Shown here piece after piece: positions 7,872-17,273 of a DNA stretch of 64,000 nucleotides. A program made the translations under genes and the position numbers. The notes under the pieces were generated by a model, which was not told the DNA's origin, searched no databases, and saw nothing but the letters and a program-made list of their open reading frames with translations. Numbering within the stretch: the first letter of the stretch is position 1; the number at the start of each line of letters is the position of its first letter. The stretch is from Prevotella sp. (GTDB lineage Bacteria > Bacteroidota > Bacteroidia > Bacteroidales > Bacteroidaceae). The DNA is taken from positions 23,440 to 87,439 of the forward strand of contig JAFUAY010000038.1 in assembly GCA_017460515.1 (NCBI GenBank). The letters are read 5' to 3'.

Positions 7872-10328
7872 ATGCGAATGAATCCAAGACGCATTATTAT
7901 ATTTCTTTTCGCCGTAGCCCTGCCACTACTGCTTACTGCACAGGAACAGGCCGACTCGCGTGATAAGTTTGTGAGGGCTGAACGAAATTATCAGACAGGA
8001 CTCTTCCAAGAGACCCTTGATATTTTGTACGAGAATAGTCGGACGTTCAAACAAAGCAAAGACCGCCAGAACATGTACCGACTGATGGCACTCTGCTATC
8101 TGGCACTTGATAGTGCCCGGCAGACCGAACAGTTCGCCTCGTTGCTGCTGAAGGAGAACCCCAACTATACGTCGATGCAAGATCCTATCCGCTTTGAGGA
8201 ACTCATTGAGCATTTGCGTAGCGGTAGGACGATGACCATTACCACCGCTTCCAGTCAGAGTGAGTCATTGGCTGAGGCACCAGTACCCGTCACGATTATT
8301 ACGGCAGAGATGATTGAGATGCTGGGCTATAACAAGAATCTTAATCAGATTTTAGCTGCTTATGTTCCTGGTGTGTCAGAGGTTACCTCAACAACTCTCG
8401 ACAATATTGCTATTCATGGTGCCTATTCAGCAAATCAGGAGAATATCCTCATCATGGAGAATGGACACCGCCTGAATGCCCGTTCTACCAATTTAGGACG
8501 AACAGACTATGCTATCAATACTCAGAAGATAGACCATATTGAGGTGCTTCGTGGACCTGCTTCATCACTTTATGGTAATGTGGCTCTTACTGCAGTGGTC
8601 AATATTATTACCAAGGATGGCACGAGTGTTGACGGACTCTCGGCACAGTATGGCTACGGTTCTTTTAATACCCATAAAGCTGACTTCCTCGCAGGTGGTC
8701 ATTTTATGAATACCGATGTATTGGTATGGGCCTCTGTGTACAGTTCTGTAGGTGACAAACATTTTATTTCATCTGAGGAAGACCAGGCCTTGAATATCTA
8801 TAGAGTTGCAGGGACTCCTGAGATTTATGGTGGTAATGTCTACCTTAACAAATATACAGAAAAGCCTTCCTATGATGTTGGCGTTCAAATTCGTTTAGAT
8901 GATTTCAAACTGATGCTCTCACGCAAGAGTGGCAAGAAGACATCTCAGTATTCTATGATGGGGCATATCTATGATTACGATCTTTACCGTTGGTTCGATG
9001 GCAACAAGCCAGGTTATAGCGTTGAGGAGAATCATATCGATCTGAGCTACGATAAGAGATGGGGTGATTTCTCGCTGAATGCCGCCGCTTATGGCGACTG
9101 GTATAGTTTCAATGACTACAGCGTGGCTTCCGATAGTATGACATATGCTGTATTTAACGAAGATGGTTCCCCGGCTTTTGATGAGCAAGGTCAGCCAATT
9201 ACCACCATTTGGAGGGGCGCATACCAGGTTTACGACTGGAAGGAGATGACCATCGGTGCAACGCTTAGGGGTGACTACAATTATACCTTAGGCAATATGA
9301 GGGGTAATATCCTGGCTGGCGTGCAATTTGAGTTTTTCTCCTTGTATGATACATACTCAGTATTAGGAAGTGACTATGATGCTGTTCAGATGACAGCTTC
9401 AGAATCGAACAATACCATCAAGACTGGACATGAGAATAGCATATCTTTTTATGTGCAAGACAAGCATTACCTGACTCCAAAGCTCATTCTGAATGTAGGA
9501 GGTCGCTTCGATAGTAAATACCGTGCAGATGGCGTTCGCATCAATGCCTTGTCGCCTCGATTGGCTTTTATCTATACACCGTCCAGCGAATTTGGCATGA
9601 AACTGTCATATTCACGTTCGTTTGTCGATGCACCTTATTTCTATCGTCTTAATACTGATAATTCCTATAGAGGAGCTGATAATCTGAAGTCGGAATATCT
9701 GACGGCTGTTCAGTGGAACGTGATGGGTGCCGTTAGGCCGCTGAATCTCAAGTATGATGTTAACCTGTTCTACAACAGATTCTCGGATATCATGTATAAT
9801 AAGCCCAGTGGTGAACTTACTGAGGAAAGGTATCGTAATTCTGGTCGAATGGAAACAGTAGGAGCAGAGTTTGCCCTTCAATATGATACGAAGCGTCTGA
9901 AAGGGAATATGACAGCCAGCTACACGCGTCTTTTGTATGCTAAAGACTATCATTATAAAGGACATCATGTCTATTCCGTTCCTGATTTTATCAGCAATGC
10001 ACAACTCATGTATGATGTGCTGGGAAAGAGCAATCATCAGCTTTGGTTGTCGGCTAATGTGAAGTTCACGAGTAAGTTTTATATGAGGACGCCTGAGACT
10101 CAGGGAGAAGGAGGGGCACCATCTGTAACCCCCGACGATAAAGAGTTTGCTGCCAATGCAATCTTAGACTTGGGTGCCCATTATAAGATGGGAAAACATC
10201 TGAGTGTACGGTTAGACTGTGAGAATGTTTTCAATAAGACCTCATACATTTCAGGTGCCACACTCATTCCTTTGCCTTGGTACAAGCCTGGGCGTACGAT
10301 CATGGCATCTGTCAAATATAAACTATAA
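7872..10328 (+). CDS. TonB-dependent outer-membrane receptor with TPR-like N-terminal extension
   Basis: 818 residues with a signal peptide (1-23). Residues 25-115 form a helical, TPR-like segment (FVRAERNYQTGLFQETLDILYEN, YRLMALCYLALDSARQ) where Bacteroidetes receptors usually have a carboxypeptidase-like beta domain. The plug follows at about 128-255 (PVPVTIITAEMIE, DHIEVLRGPASSLYG, ALTAVVNIITKDG), then a 22-strand-type barrel ending in an aromatic strand (PGRTIMASVKYKL). There is no SusD partner, so it is more like siderophore, cobalamin or metal receptors than SusC glycan receptors. It lies 2 bp before the NRPS gene, which suggests it imports the NRPS product, a complex of it, or a precursor. 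The ligand is not predictable from sequence. Confidence 0.9.
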   Translation: MRMNPRRIIIFLFAVALPLLLTAQEQADSRDKFVRAERNYQTGLFQETLDILYENSRTFKQSKDRQNMYRLMALCYLALDSARQTEQFASLLLKENPNYTSMQDPIRFEELIEHLRSGRTMTITTASSQSESLAEAPVPVTIITAEMIEMLGYNKNLNQILAAYVPGVSEVTSTTLDNIAIHGAYSANQENILIMENGHRLNARSTNLGRTDYAINTQKIDHIEVLRGPASSLYGNVALTAVVNIITKDGTSVDGLSAQYGYGSFNTHKADFLAGGHFMNTDVLVWASVYSSVGDKHFISSEEDQALNIYRVAGTPEIYGGNVYLNKYTEKPSYDVGVQIRLDDFKLMLSRKSGKKTSQYSMMGHIYDYDLYRWFDGNKPGYSVEENHIDLSYDKRWGDFSLNAAAYGDWYSFNDYSVASDSMTYAVFNEDGSPAFDEQGQPITTIWRGAYQVYDWKEMTIGATLRGDYNYTLGNMRGNILAGVQFEFFSLYDTYSVLGSDYDAVQMTASESNNTIKTGHENSISFYVQDKHYLTPKLILNVGGRFDSKYRADGVRINALSPRLAFIYTPSSEFGMKLSYSRSFVDAPYFYRLNTDNSYRGADNLKSEYLTAVQWNVMGAVRPLNLKYDVNLFYNRFSDIMYNKPSGELTEERYRNSGRMETVGAEFALQYDTKRLKGNMTASYTRLLYAKDYHYKGHHVYSVPDFISNAQLMYDVLGKSNHQLWLSANVKFTSKFYMRTPETQGEGGAPSVTPDDKEFAANAILDLGAHYKMGKHLSVRLDCENVFNKTSYISGATLIPLPWYKPGRTIMASVKYKL

Positions 10329-10330
10329 AA

Positions 10331-13300
10331 ATGGATAACCTTTTCAAAGAAGCTGTTAAACAACATTCATCTGATATTGCCTTACAGTTTGGAAACCAGC
10401 GTATCACATATCGCGAATTGGATGAACTCTCGGATAGGATAGCACAACAGATTATTGAGAGTGGACATACGCTTGAGGAATCTCCCTTCATCGGCTTATA
10501 TTCTTCGCGTACATTGTATACTATACCCATGATGCTTGGCATCTGGAAGGCAGGCTTTGCCTATGTTCCCATCGACCGTAGGAATAATGTTGACCGCATG
10601 AATCTCATTATCACTGACAGCGACATGAGACTCGTTCTTACTGATTGCGGCATTCCAGAAGGCATCAGCAGTAGTGTGGAGTGGAAAGAGATAGGAGAAC
10701 AGCTTGAAAAGCAAGATACTCACGGAGCAGGAAACGGAAATGATACGGCATTTACACGCCATTCACCGATATCTCGTTTTGGCAAATATGCCTATCTAAT
10801 CTATACATCAGGTACAACGGGAACCCCCAAGGGAACGCCTATCACCCATGCTTCGCTTCGTCATTTGGCTTTAGGTCGACAGCAACTCATTCCTTCAGTT
10901 GAGGATCACATGGATATGACTCTTGCCAGCATAGGCTTTGATGCCTCGGTATGGGAGATTTTTCCCGCTTTGATGACCGGTACCCCCATCTATTTTACCA
11001 GTGAGGAAGAGAAAGCCAGACCCGAACTGATTGTTGACATCGTGGAACGTTTAGGCATCACCACCATCAACCTTACACCAACTTATCTCGCGCTGCTTCC
11101 ATATCGCAAGTTGCCATCACTTAGGTTCATGGTCACGGGTGGTGAAGTCTGTCCACTACAGCTTATCCGATTGTGGCAACAGACGTGTACCATCATCAAT
11201 GCCTACGGTCCTACAGAGAACACGGTAACCACTACGGCATGCATACTGACTGCCGACAGTCTGCCTAATGATATCGGTCTGCCTATGCCGGGCGTTGTAT
11301 GCTATGTACTTAACAAGCAACAACAACCAGTCGCCGATGGAGAGAAGGGTGAACTATATATAGGTGGTCCGCAACTATCAGAAGGTTATCTGAGACGTCC
11401 GGAACTGACTGCTGAGAAGTTTATTGCCAATCCCTTCGTTGATGAATGTCCGTCAGCGCCCGTTCTATATGCCACGGGCGACGTGGTAAGCAGGCAGCCG
11501 AACGGTCATCTGCTTTTCTTCGGACGTAAGGACTCGCAGGTGAAGATTCATGGTATCCGTATCGAACTGGAAGAGGTGAAGGTGGGATTGGAGGCCTGTC
11601 AGAGCGTTGAACATGCCGCAGTCGAGGTCGTTCATAACGAACAGTACGAATATCTTCGTGCGTACGTGAAGATGAATCAATTCAGCGATTCTCCGAAAGA
11701 TGATGCAGAAATCTCTGCAGCGCTTTCAGTGTTGAAGGCTGAAGTGGCCCGCCGCGTTCCTTCCTACATGATTCCTGCCCAGTTTGTATTTGTTCCCCAG
11801 ATACCTCTTACCATTAACGGTAAGACCGATTTCAATGCCTTACACCAGTTCCTGCCCACAAGTCAAGAAAGCGATCAGGTGAAGGGTAGGGCGGAACAGG
11901 AACTTGCCGCCCTTTGGCATGAAGTAATAGACAGTCCTGTGAGCATCCATTCCGACAGTCATTTCATGGCACTTGGAGGCGATTCACTGGCAGTCATCCG
12001 TTTATTGCTGAAGGTCAATGAACAATATCATCTTTCGCTTTCACTGACTGATATCCAGGAACATCTGGAACTCAGCGATATGGCTTCCTGGCTTGCAAAG
12101 ACAGCTTTGGAAGAACCCCGACAAGTGACGACGGAAGACCGACAAGCGTCTGCTGCTCATACAGAAGTGCAAGAATCCCGATCGTCGAATCGTGTTCCCC
12201 TCAGCATGCATCTGCAGAACCTGTTTGTCCATTGTCTGTTGAGCGAACAGGCCTCTGTATCCTATAATCTTGTTGACTTGATACCCTTTGGTGATACTGT
12301 CGATGAGCAGAAACTTCTATCTGCATGGAACCAATTATTGACTTCCCAAGACGCTCTGCGTATGACGTTTCATCAGGACAAAGATGGTAATAGTTACTTG
12401 GAAACAATAGACTTCCAACCGATAACCACCATAGATAGACAGAGCGTTGATAGTTCTTTTGAGTTAAAAACAGCCGTAGAACATCAGTTGACTATTCCTT
12501 TCAATCTGACTGAGGGTCCGCTCTATCGCCTGACACTTTATCACGAACCACAAAGCGGGTGGCAGTTGGCTGTGTTCATCCATCATCTGATTACCGATGG
12601 CTGGTCATCAGGTGTACTGCGCCGTCAGCTATATGACATCTATCATGGCGAAGAGGTTGCTGATTCTGCCAGCTATGCCGATTATGTCTTTGCTGAGTCA
12701 CAACAGGAAAAAAGTGATCTTCTTAAGCAGAGCGCTGACTATTGGAGCGCATACATGGATGATGTGGCTAAGCTGCAATTACCCAACTTCATGGTTGGCA
12801 ATGGTAATGATGATGATTTGTCGGCCCAATGCCTGACATTCGGTATTCCGAATGAATTATTCTTGCTGATCAACCAGTATTGTGCCCGTCATCATCTGAC
12901 ACCCTTCTCGCTGTTTTCGTCAGCACTTATGCTGATGCTCTATCGCATTTCCCGACAGTCAGATTTCTTTATTGCCTATCCCGTTTCAGGACGTGAGCAG
13001 ACCTCCTTTGCCAATACGATGGGATACTTCGTCCGTCCCTGTCCGCTGAAGTTCCGTGAGTCGTGGTTAGACGATTCTTTCCCCTCCGTCTGTCAGCAGG
13101 TGATGGACGATGTGCGTACAGCTATCAAATATCCTTACGCCACAATGCGACTGCCCCTGGTGAGCTTCACCCTGGAACCTGCCATGCAAGCTAACCGCCT
13201 TGATGTCCGGCCAGCCTTTACGATGACTCCGCTCACGTTGACGGTTGATGTCGCTGACGATGGAATGTGTTGCCGTTGGATTTATCAACGTGCATCGTTT

Positions 13301-15949
13301 GAGGAAAAAGCTGTAGCGTTGTTCAATCATTGTTTTCAGGCTTTGATAGAGAATCTGGTCGTTGATCATGACCGGAAAGCAGTAAGAAGCGCTTCCATGA
13401 TTGACAAGACTGAGTATAGCAGACAGGTAGAACTGAACACCATTCATCCGCTCCGCAAGCCTGAAGAAAACATTATTGATTTATTCCTCCGACAGGTTGC
13501 AAGTCGTCCGGATCATCTTGCCTTAAAAGACGAGTCTTGCAGCTATACTTATCAGCAACTTGATGAGGCTTCAAGACGGGTGGCAGCATCGCTACTCTCC
13601 GACGGACTTCCCGCGGGAGCCGTAGGCATATACAGTGATCGCTCATCCCAGTCTTTGGCAACTATTCTGGGCATTATCAGGGCCGGTTGCTACTATGTTC
13701 CCCTCAACGATTCCTATCCCAAGGAGCGCCTGCTTAGTATCATAGCAGACAGTGGTATGCAACGCATGGTGACAACGCGTAGTATGAAGCCGATGATTGA
13801 GAGTATCGAGTCGTCAGTACGTGTTTATCTGATGGAGGAAATGCTTGAAGCTTCAGACAATTGTGTATCGTTGCCGCAGCTTACGACATCGACTCCTGCT
13901 TATATGATTTATACGTCAGGAACAACTGGCAAGCCTAAAGGTGTCGTTGTGCCTCACAGCAGCGTTGTTTCGATGGTGACGATTGGTGCTCCTGGGGGCT
14001 ATTGTCCTACGTCGGATGATCGTATCATACAGTTCTCAACCTATATTTTTGATGCTTCTGTCATAGACATATTCTGTTCGTTGTTGACTGGTGCCACATT
14101 GATAACGGCTTCAGAATCAATGAAAAAGGAGCCTGACAGTCTGTTCCAGCTGATGGAGAGAGAGCAAATCACATGGGCTTGCATACCGCCGGCATTCCTT
14201 CATTCTTGTCATAAGGATGCACCTCCTTCGCTGAAAACAATCCTCGTTGGTGGTGAATCACCCAGCCAGGAAATCATTTCCCGTTATAGTAATATCCGAT
14301 TCATCAATGGCTATGGTCCTACAGAGAATACCGTATGCAGCACCAGTCATACCTACGGAAGCGATACCACTCAGGACTCCAACTGCATCGGTCGTCCCTT
14401 ACGAGGAGTTACCTGCTATGTGATGGATGATGATCATAATCTCTTGCCCGATGGCATCAGCGGAGAACTCTACTTGGGCGGGTTGCAGTTGGCCACAGGC
14501 TATCATAACCGTTCAAAACTTAATAGTAAGGTATTTATCGATAATCCTTTCGCCAGTAAGGCAGATCTTGAGCAAGGTCTCAATACTCGTCTTTATGCAA
14601 CGGGCGATATGGTGTGCCGCAAGGCTGACGGATTGCTCTATTTCATGGGTCGAAAGGACTTCCAGGTCAAACTGCGCGGTTATCGAATTGAGCTGGCAGA
14701 TATAGAGAGCACCTTGCTTTCTTATCCAGATGTGCAGCAGTGTGTGGTAGAAGTCCGTCAGATGGGTGATGCGAAGCAGTTGGCAGCCCATATAGAAACA
14801 TTCAATAGCCAGCTATCGGCAGATGCTCTTCGTGCTTGGCTCTCTGAGCGCTTGCCTTCTTATATGATACCCAACTATTGGAGCTTCTCTGAGCATTTCC
14901 CCCTGACCCATAATGGAAAGATAGACCGTTCCCGTTTGCCCGAACCACAAATTTGTGGTGCCGGAAGTGCTGACAACGAGGAGTTGTTGGAGGTGGAGCG
15001 CCGTTGTCGTTTCGCTATCTCCACGATTGTAGGTATCGAAGCCGATTCTATCGATGTCAATGCCGATTTGATTGAAGACATTGGCATGAATTCTTTACAG
15101 ATTCTTGAGTATGTCAGTCAGATGCAGGCGCGTGGTTTCCAATTACATGCCTCTGACGTCTATCATTGTAAGACTGTCCGCAAGTTGGCCAACAGGATTG
15201 ATTCCAACAAGGAGCCGCTGACTCAAGAACAGATTGATGGCAGAGCAATCTATTTCTATACGCCCGACAATCGTTATAAGCCCCTGCTTATCATTTGTTC
15301 TGGAACACCTTATTTCGAAGCGTTCTATATGAACTTCTATCGTGCGTTCAAGGATGACTATACCATTCTCGTGATTGAGAGTCCCAGCGAGTTCTATTCA
15401 CTCCGCCCCGACTTCCCGATGGAAACGGATGCATTGATGGCTGAGTATGCCCGCATTCTCCGTCCTATCCTGAAAGACCGTACTACACCAATACTGACAA
15501 CGGGTCTTTGCCTGGGTGGTGATATGGCTTTACGATTGGCAGTCGAACTGGATGCAGAGAGCATTGCCACGCCCACTGCTGTCATTATTGATGGCTATGC
15601 CTGTCGTTCCAAATATGGATCTGATACGGGCGGTATGGTGGTCGAACCAGGAATTTCAGAAGAGTTAGTGTTGTTCCGCAACAAGGTCTTACATGCCATC
15701 TCAGGTTCGTTTGTCCAGCGTTATTATGCAGGACCTGCACATCTAATTTTGTGCACCGAGTTTGATGACGAACCGGGACAGACCCGTGAGGAAGGCATCG
15801 CCTTTTTCCCCATCAATAAGGCCAATTGGAAAGAGTCGCAACCAGATATACCGATTACGTATGTCAGTTCCGTCCACATGCAGATGGTACACGATCCAGA
15901 GAACCTGAGAATCATCAAGCAAATCATTGATAGCTATGCCTTTGCTTAA
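10331..15949 (+). CDS. Two-module nonribosomal peptide synthetase, A-PCP-C-A-PCP-TE
   Basis: 1872 residues. A1 about 10-505 (YTSGTTGTPKG 158-168, NAYGPTENT 290-298, A8 near 398-413, Lys498); PCP1 with LGGDSL, Ser552; condensation domain about 620-1030 with intact HHxxxDGW (751-758); A2 about 1048-1535 (YTSGTTGKPKG 1194-1204, NGYGPTENT, Lys1530); PCP2 with DIGMNSL, Ser1588; alpha/beta thioesterase about 1645-1872. The thioesterase nucleophile elbow is GLCLGG: Cys1727 (TGC at 15509-15511) replaces the usual Ser; His1849 or His1854 may be the catalytic His. By colinearity it should make a dipeptide or dipeptide-derived product with no N-terminal acyl group. Aligned by eye to the PheA pocket, A1 reads D-A-W-N-V-G-A-V-T and A2 D-A-I-C-L-G-G-V-C; I do not assign substrates. 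No phosphopantetheinyl transferase gene is in the window. Confidence 0.95.
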   Translation: MDNLFKEAVKQHSSDIALQFGNQRITYRELDELSDRIAQQIIESGHTLEESPFIGLYSSRTLYTIPMMLGIWKAGFAYVPIDRRNNVDRMNLIITDSDMRLVLTDCGIPEGISSSVEWKEIGEQLEKQDTHGAGNGNDTAFTRHSPISRFGKYAYLIYTSGTTGTPKGTPITHASLRHLALGRQQLIPSVEDHMDMTLASIGFDASVWEIFPALMTGTPIYFTSEEEKARPELIVDIVERLGITTINLTPTYLALLPYRKLPSLRFMVTGGEVCPLQLIRLWQQTCTIINAYGPTENTVTTTACILTADSLPNDIGLPMPGVVCYVLNKQQQPVADGEKGELYIGGPQLSEGYLRRPELTAEKFIANPFVDECPSAPVLYATGDVVSRQPNGHLLFFGRKDSQVKIHGIRIELEEVKVGLEACQSVEHAAVEVVHNEQYEYLRAYVKMNQFSDSPKDDAEISAALSVLKAEVARRVPSYMIPAQFVFVPQIPLTINGKTDFNALHQFLPTSQESDQVKGRAEQELAALWHEVIDSPVSIHSDSHFMALGGDSLAVIRLLLKVNEQYHLSLSLTDIQEHLELSDMASWLAKTALEEPRQVTTEDRQASAAHTEVQESRSSNRVPLSMHLQNLFVHCLLSEQASVSYNLVDLIPFGDTVDEQKLLSAWNQLLTSQDALRMTFHQDKDGNSYLETIDFQPITTIDRQSVDSSFELKTAVEHQLTIPFNLTEGPLYRLTLYHEPQSGWQLAVFIHHLITDGWSSGVLRRQLYDIYHGEEVADSASYADYVFAESQQEKSDLLKQSADYWSAYMDDVAKLQLPNFMVGNGNDDDLSAQCLTFGIPNELFLLINQYCARHHLTPFSLFSSALMLMLYRISRQSDFFIAYPVSGREQTSFANTMGYFVRPCPLKFRESWLDDSFPSVCQQVMDDVRTAIKYPYATMRLPLVSFTLEPAMQANRLDVRPAFTMTPLTLTVDVADDGMCCRWIYQRASFEEKAVALFNHCFQALIENLVVDHDRKAVRSASMIDKTEYSRQVELNTIHPLRKPEENIIDLFLRQVASRPDHLALKDESCSYTYQQLDEASRRVAASLLSDGLPAGAVGIYSDRSSQSLATILGIIRAGCYYVPLNDSYPKERLLSIIADSGMQRMVTTRSMKPMIESIESSVRVYLMEEMLEASDNCVSLPQLTTSTPAYMIYTSGTTGKPKGVVVPHSSVVSMVTIGAPGGYCPTSDDRIIQFSTYIFDASVIDIFCSLLTGATLITASESMKKEPDSLFQLMEREQITWACIPPAFLHSCHKDAPPSLKTILVGGESPSQEIISRYSNIRFINGYGPTENTVCSTSHTYGSDTTQDSNCIGRPLRGVTCYVMDDDHNLLPDGISGELYLGGLQLATGYHNRSKLNSKVFIDNPFASKADLEQGLNTRLYATGDMVCRKADGLLYFMGRKDFQVKLRGYRIELADIESTLLSYPDVQQCVVEVRQMGDAKQLAAHIETFNSQLSADALRAWLSERLPSYMIPNYWSFSEHFPLTHNGKIDRSRLPEPQICGAGSADNEELLEVERRCRFAISTIVGIEADSIDVNADLIEDIGMNSLQILEYVSQMQARGFQLHASDVYHCKTVRKLANRIDSNKEPLTQEQIDGRAIYFYTPDNRYKPLLIICSGTPYFEAFYMNFYRAFKDDYTILVIESPSEFYSLRPDFPMETDALMAEYARILRPILKDRTTPILTTGLCLGGDMALRLAVELDAESIATPTAVIIDGYACRSKYGSDTGGMVVEPGISEELVLFRNKVLHAISGSFVQRYYAGPAHLILCTEFDDEPGQTREEGIAFFPINKANWKESQPDIPITYVSSVHMQMVHDPENLRIIKQIIDSYAFA

Positions 15950-15998
15950 GAAACTATAATTTTTGCAATATCTACTTTGCAATTTCGAGATTAATTCT

Positions 15999-16006
15999 TA
16001 CTTTTG
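15999..16006 (+). promoter_or_regulatory. -7 element of the AAA ATPase gene
   Basis: TACTTTTG followed by C matches the Bacteroidetes -7 element, with TTTGC about 20 bp upstream as a possible -33. It lies 30 bp before the ATG at 16036, indicating transcription separate from the NRPS operon. Confidence 0.6.
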
Positions 16007-16035
16007 CAAAACGTAACGCAGAAAACGAATCTATA

Positions 16036-17223
16036 ATGGAAGCTTTCTTTCGAACACATCGCTACTTGGTTGAACATGTGAATGCGCCAGTACGCCGTTC
16101 GCTGATGGACGAGATTGATTGGAGTTGCAGGTTGATAGGTATCAAGGGCACCCGTGGGGTGGGCAAGACAACCTTCCTGCTGCAGTATGCCAAAGAGCAC
16201 TTCTCTACAGAAGACAAGCAATGTCTGTACATCAACATGAACAACTTCTATTTTCAAGGACATGGTATTGCTGATTTTGCTGGCGAGTTCTACCATCATG
16301 GGGGACGCGTGCTACTTATCGATCAGGTGTTCAAACAGCCTGACTGGAGTAGCGAGTTGCGCAAGTGCTATGACACCTATCCAGGCTTGAAGATTGTGTT
16401 TACCGGCAGTAGCGTGATGCGATTGAAGGATGAGAATCCGGAACTTAACGGTATCGTGAAGAGCTACAATCTGCGTGGATTCTCCTTTCGCGAGTTTCTG
16501 AACCTTCTGACCAACAATGATTTCCGTGCCTATACGCTTGAAGAGATTCTAAGCGATCATGAGCGCATTGTCAAGCAGATATTGCCAAAGGTGTCGCCTC
16601 GACGCTATTTCCAGGACTATATCCACCACGGCTTCTATCCTTTCTTCCAGGAACATCGTAACTATTCCGAGAACCTGCTGAAGACGATGAACATGATGAC
16701 TGAGGTTGACATCCTGCTGGTGAAGCAGATAGAACTGAAGTATCTGACGAAAATCAAGAAACTCTTCTACGAGATTGCCGAGGATGGACCGAAGGCGCCT
16801 AATGTCAGCAAGTTGGCACAGGATGTTGAGACCAGTCGCGCTACGGTCATGAACTACATCAAGTACTTGGCTGATGCCCGTCTGTTGAACATGATTTATC
16901 CCGTGGGTGAGGACTTCCCGAAGAAGCCGTCGAAGGTGATGCTTCATAATTCCAATCTGCTCTACGCCATCTATCCTATTAACGTATTGAAACAGGATGC
17001 GATGGAGACCTTCTTCGTCAACTCCCTCTGGAAAGACCATAAAATCAACCAGTCCGGTCGCGATGCATTCTATCTTGTCGATGAGAAACTGAAGTTCCGT
17101 GTTTGCGATGCTAACGCTCACGGCAAGATGCGCTATTCGCCCGATGTTATCTATGCCCGATACAATACCGAGATTGGCAAGGACAACCAGATACCCCTCT
17201 GGCTTTTAGGCTTCCTGTATTGA
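16036..17223 (+). CDS. AAA_14 / DUF4143-type ATP-binding protein with altered Walker B
   Basis: 395 residues, a stand-alone P-loop ATPase of a family very common in Bacteroidetes. The N-terminal AAA domain shows Walker A GTRGVGKTT, a Walker B-like strand VLLIDQVFKQPDW and sensor TGSSVMRL. A winged-helix-like segment follows (about 255-300, VSKLAQDVETSRATVMNYIKYL), and the C-terminal nuclease-like DUF4143 region ends at GFLY. In most family members the Walker B is followed by Glu (IDE); here it is Gln (IDQ), a change that in many AAA proteins slows ATP hydrolysis. No partner gene is apparent; it has its own promoter and the next operon starts 50 bp later. The biochemical role of the family is poorly known. 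Confidence 0.82.
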   Translation: MEAFFRTHRYLVEHVNAPVRRSLMDEIDWSCRLIGIKGTRGVGKTTFLLQYAKEHFSTEDKQCLYINMNNFYFQGHGIADFAGEFYHHGGRVLLIDQVFKQPDWSSELRKCYDTYPGLKIVFTGSSVMRLKDENPELNGIVKSYNLRGFSFREFLNLLTNNDFRAYTLEEILSDHERIVKQILPKVSPRRYFQDYIHHGFYPFFQEHRNYSENLLKTMNMMTEVDILLVKQIELKYLTKIKKLFYEIAEDGPKAPNVSKLAQDVETSRATVMNYIKYLADARLLNMIYPVGEDFPKKPSKVMLHNSNLLYAIYPINVLKQDAMETFFVNSLWKDHKINQSGRDAFYLVDEKLKFRVCDANAHGKMRYSPDVIYARYNTEIGKDNQIPLWLLGFLY

Positions 17224-17273
17224 GGACATGAGGATTATGAATAAGAAAAAAGATAAGCAATAAGTATACACGT

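Noticed and set aside
10331-15949. Naming the NRPS product or its amino acids from the pocket codes
   Set aside because: The residues were aligned by eye and do not match a code I know with confidence.
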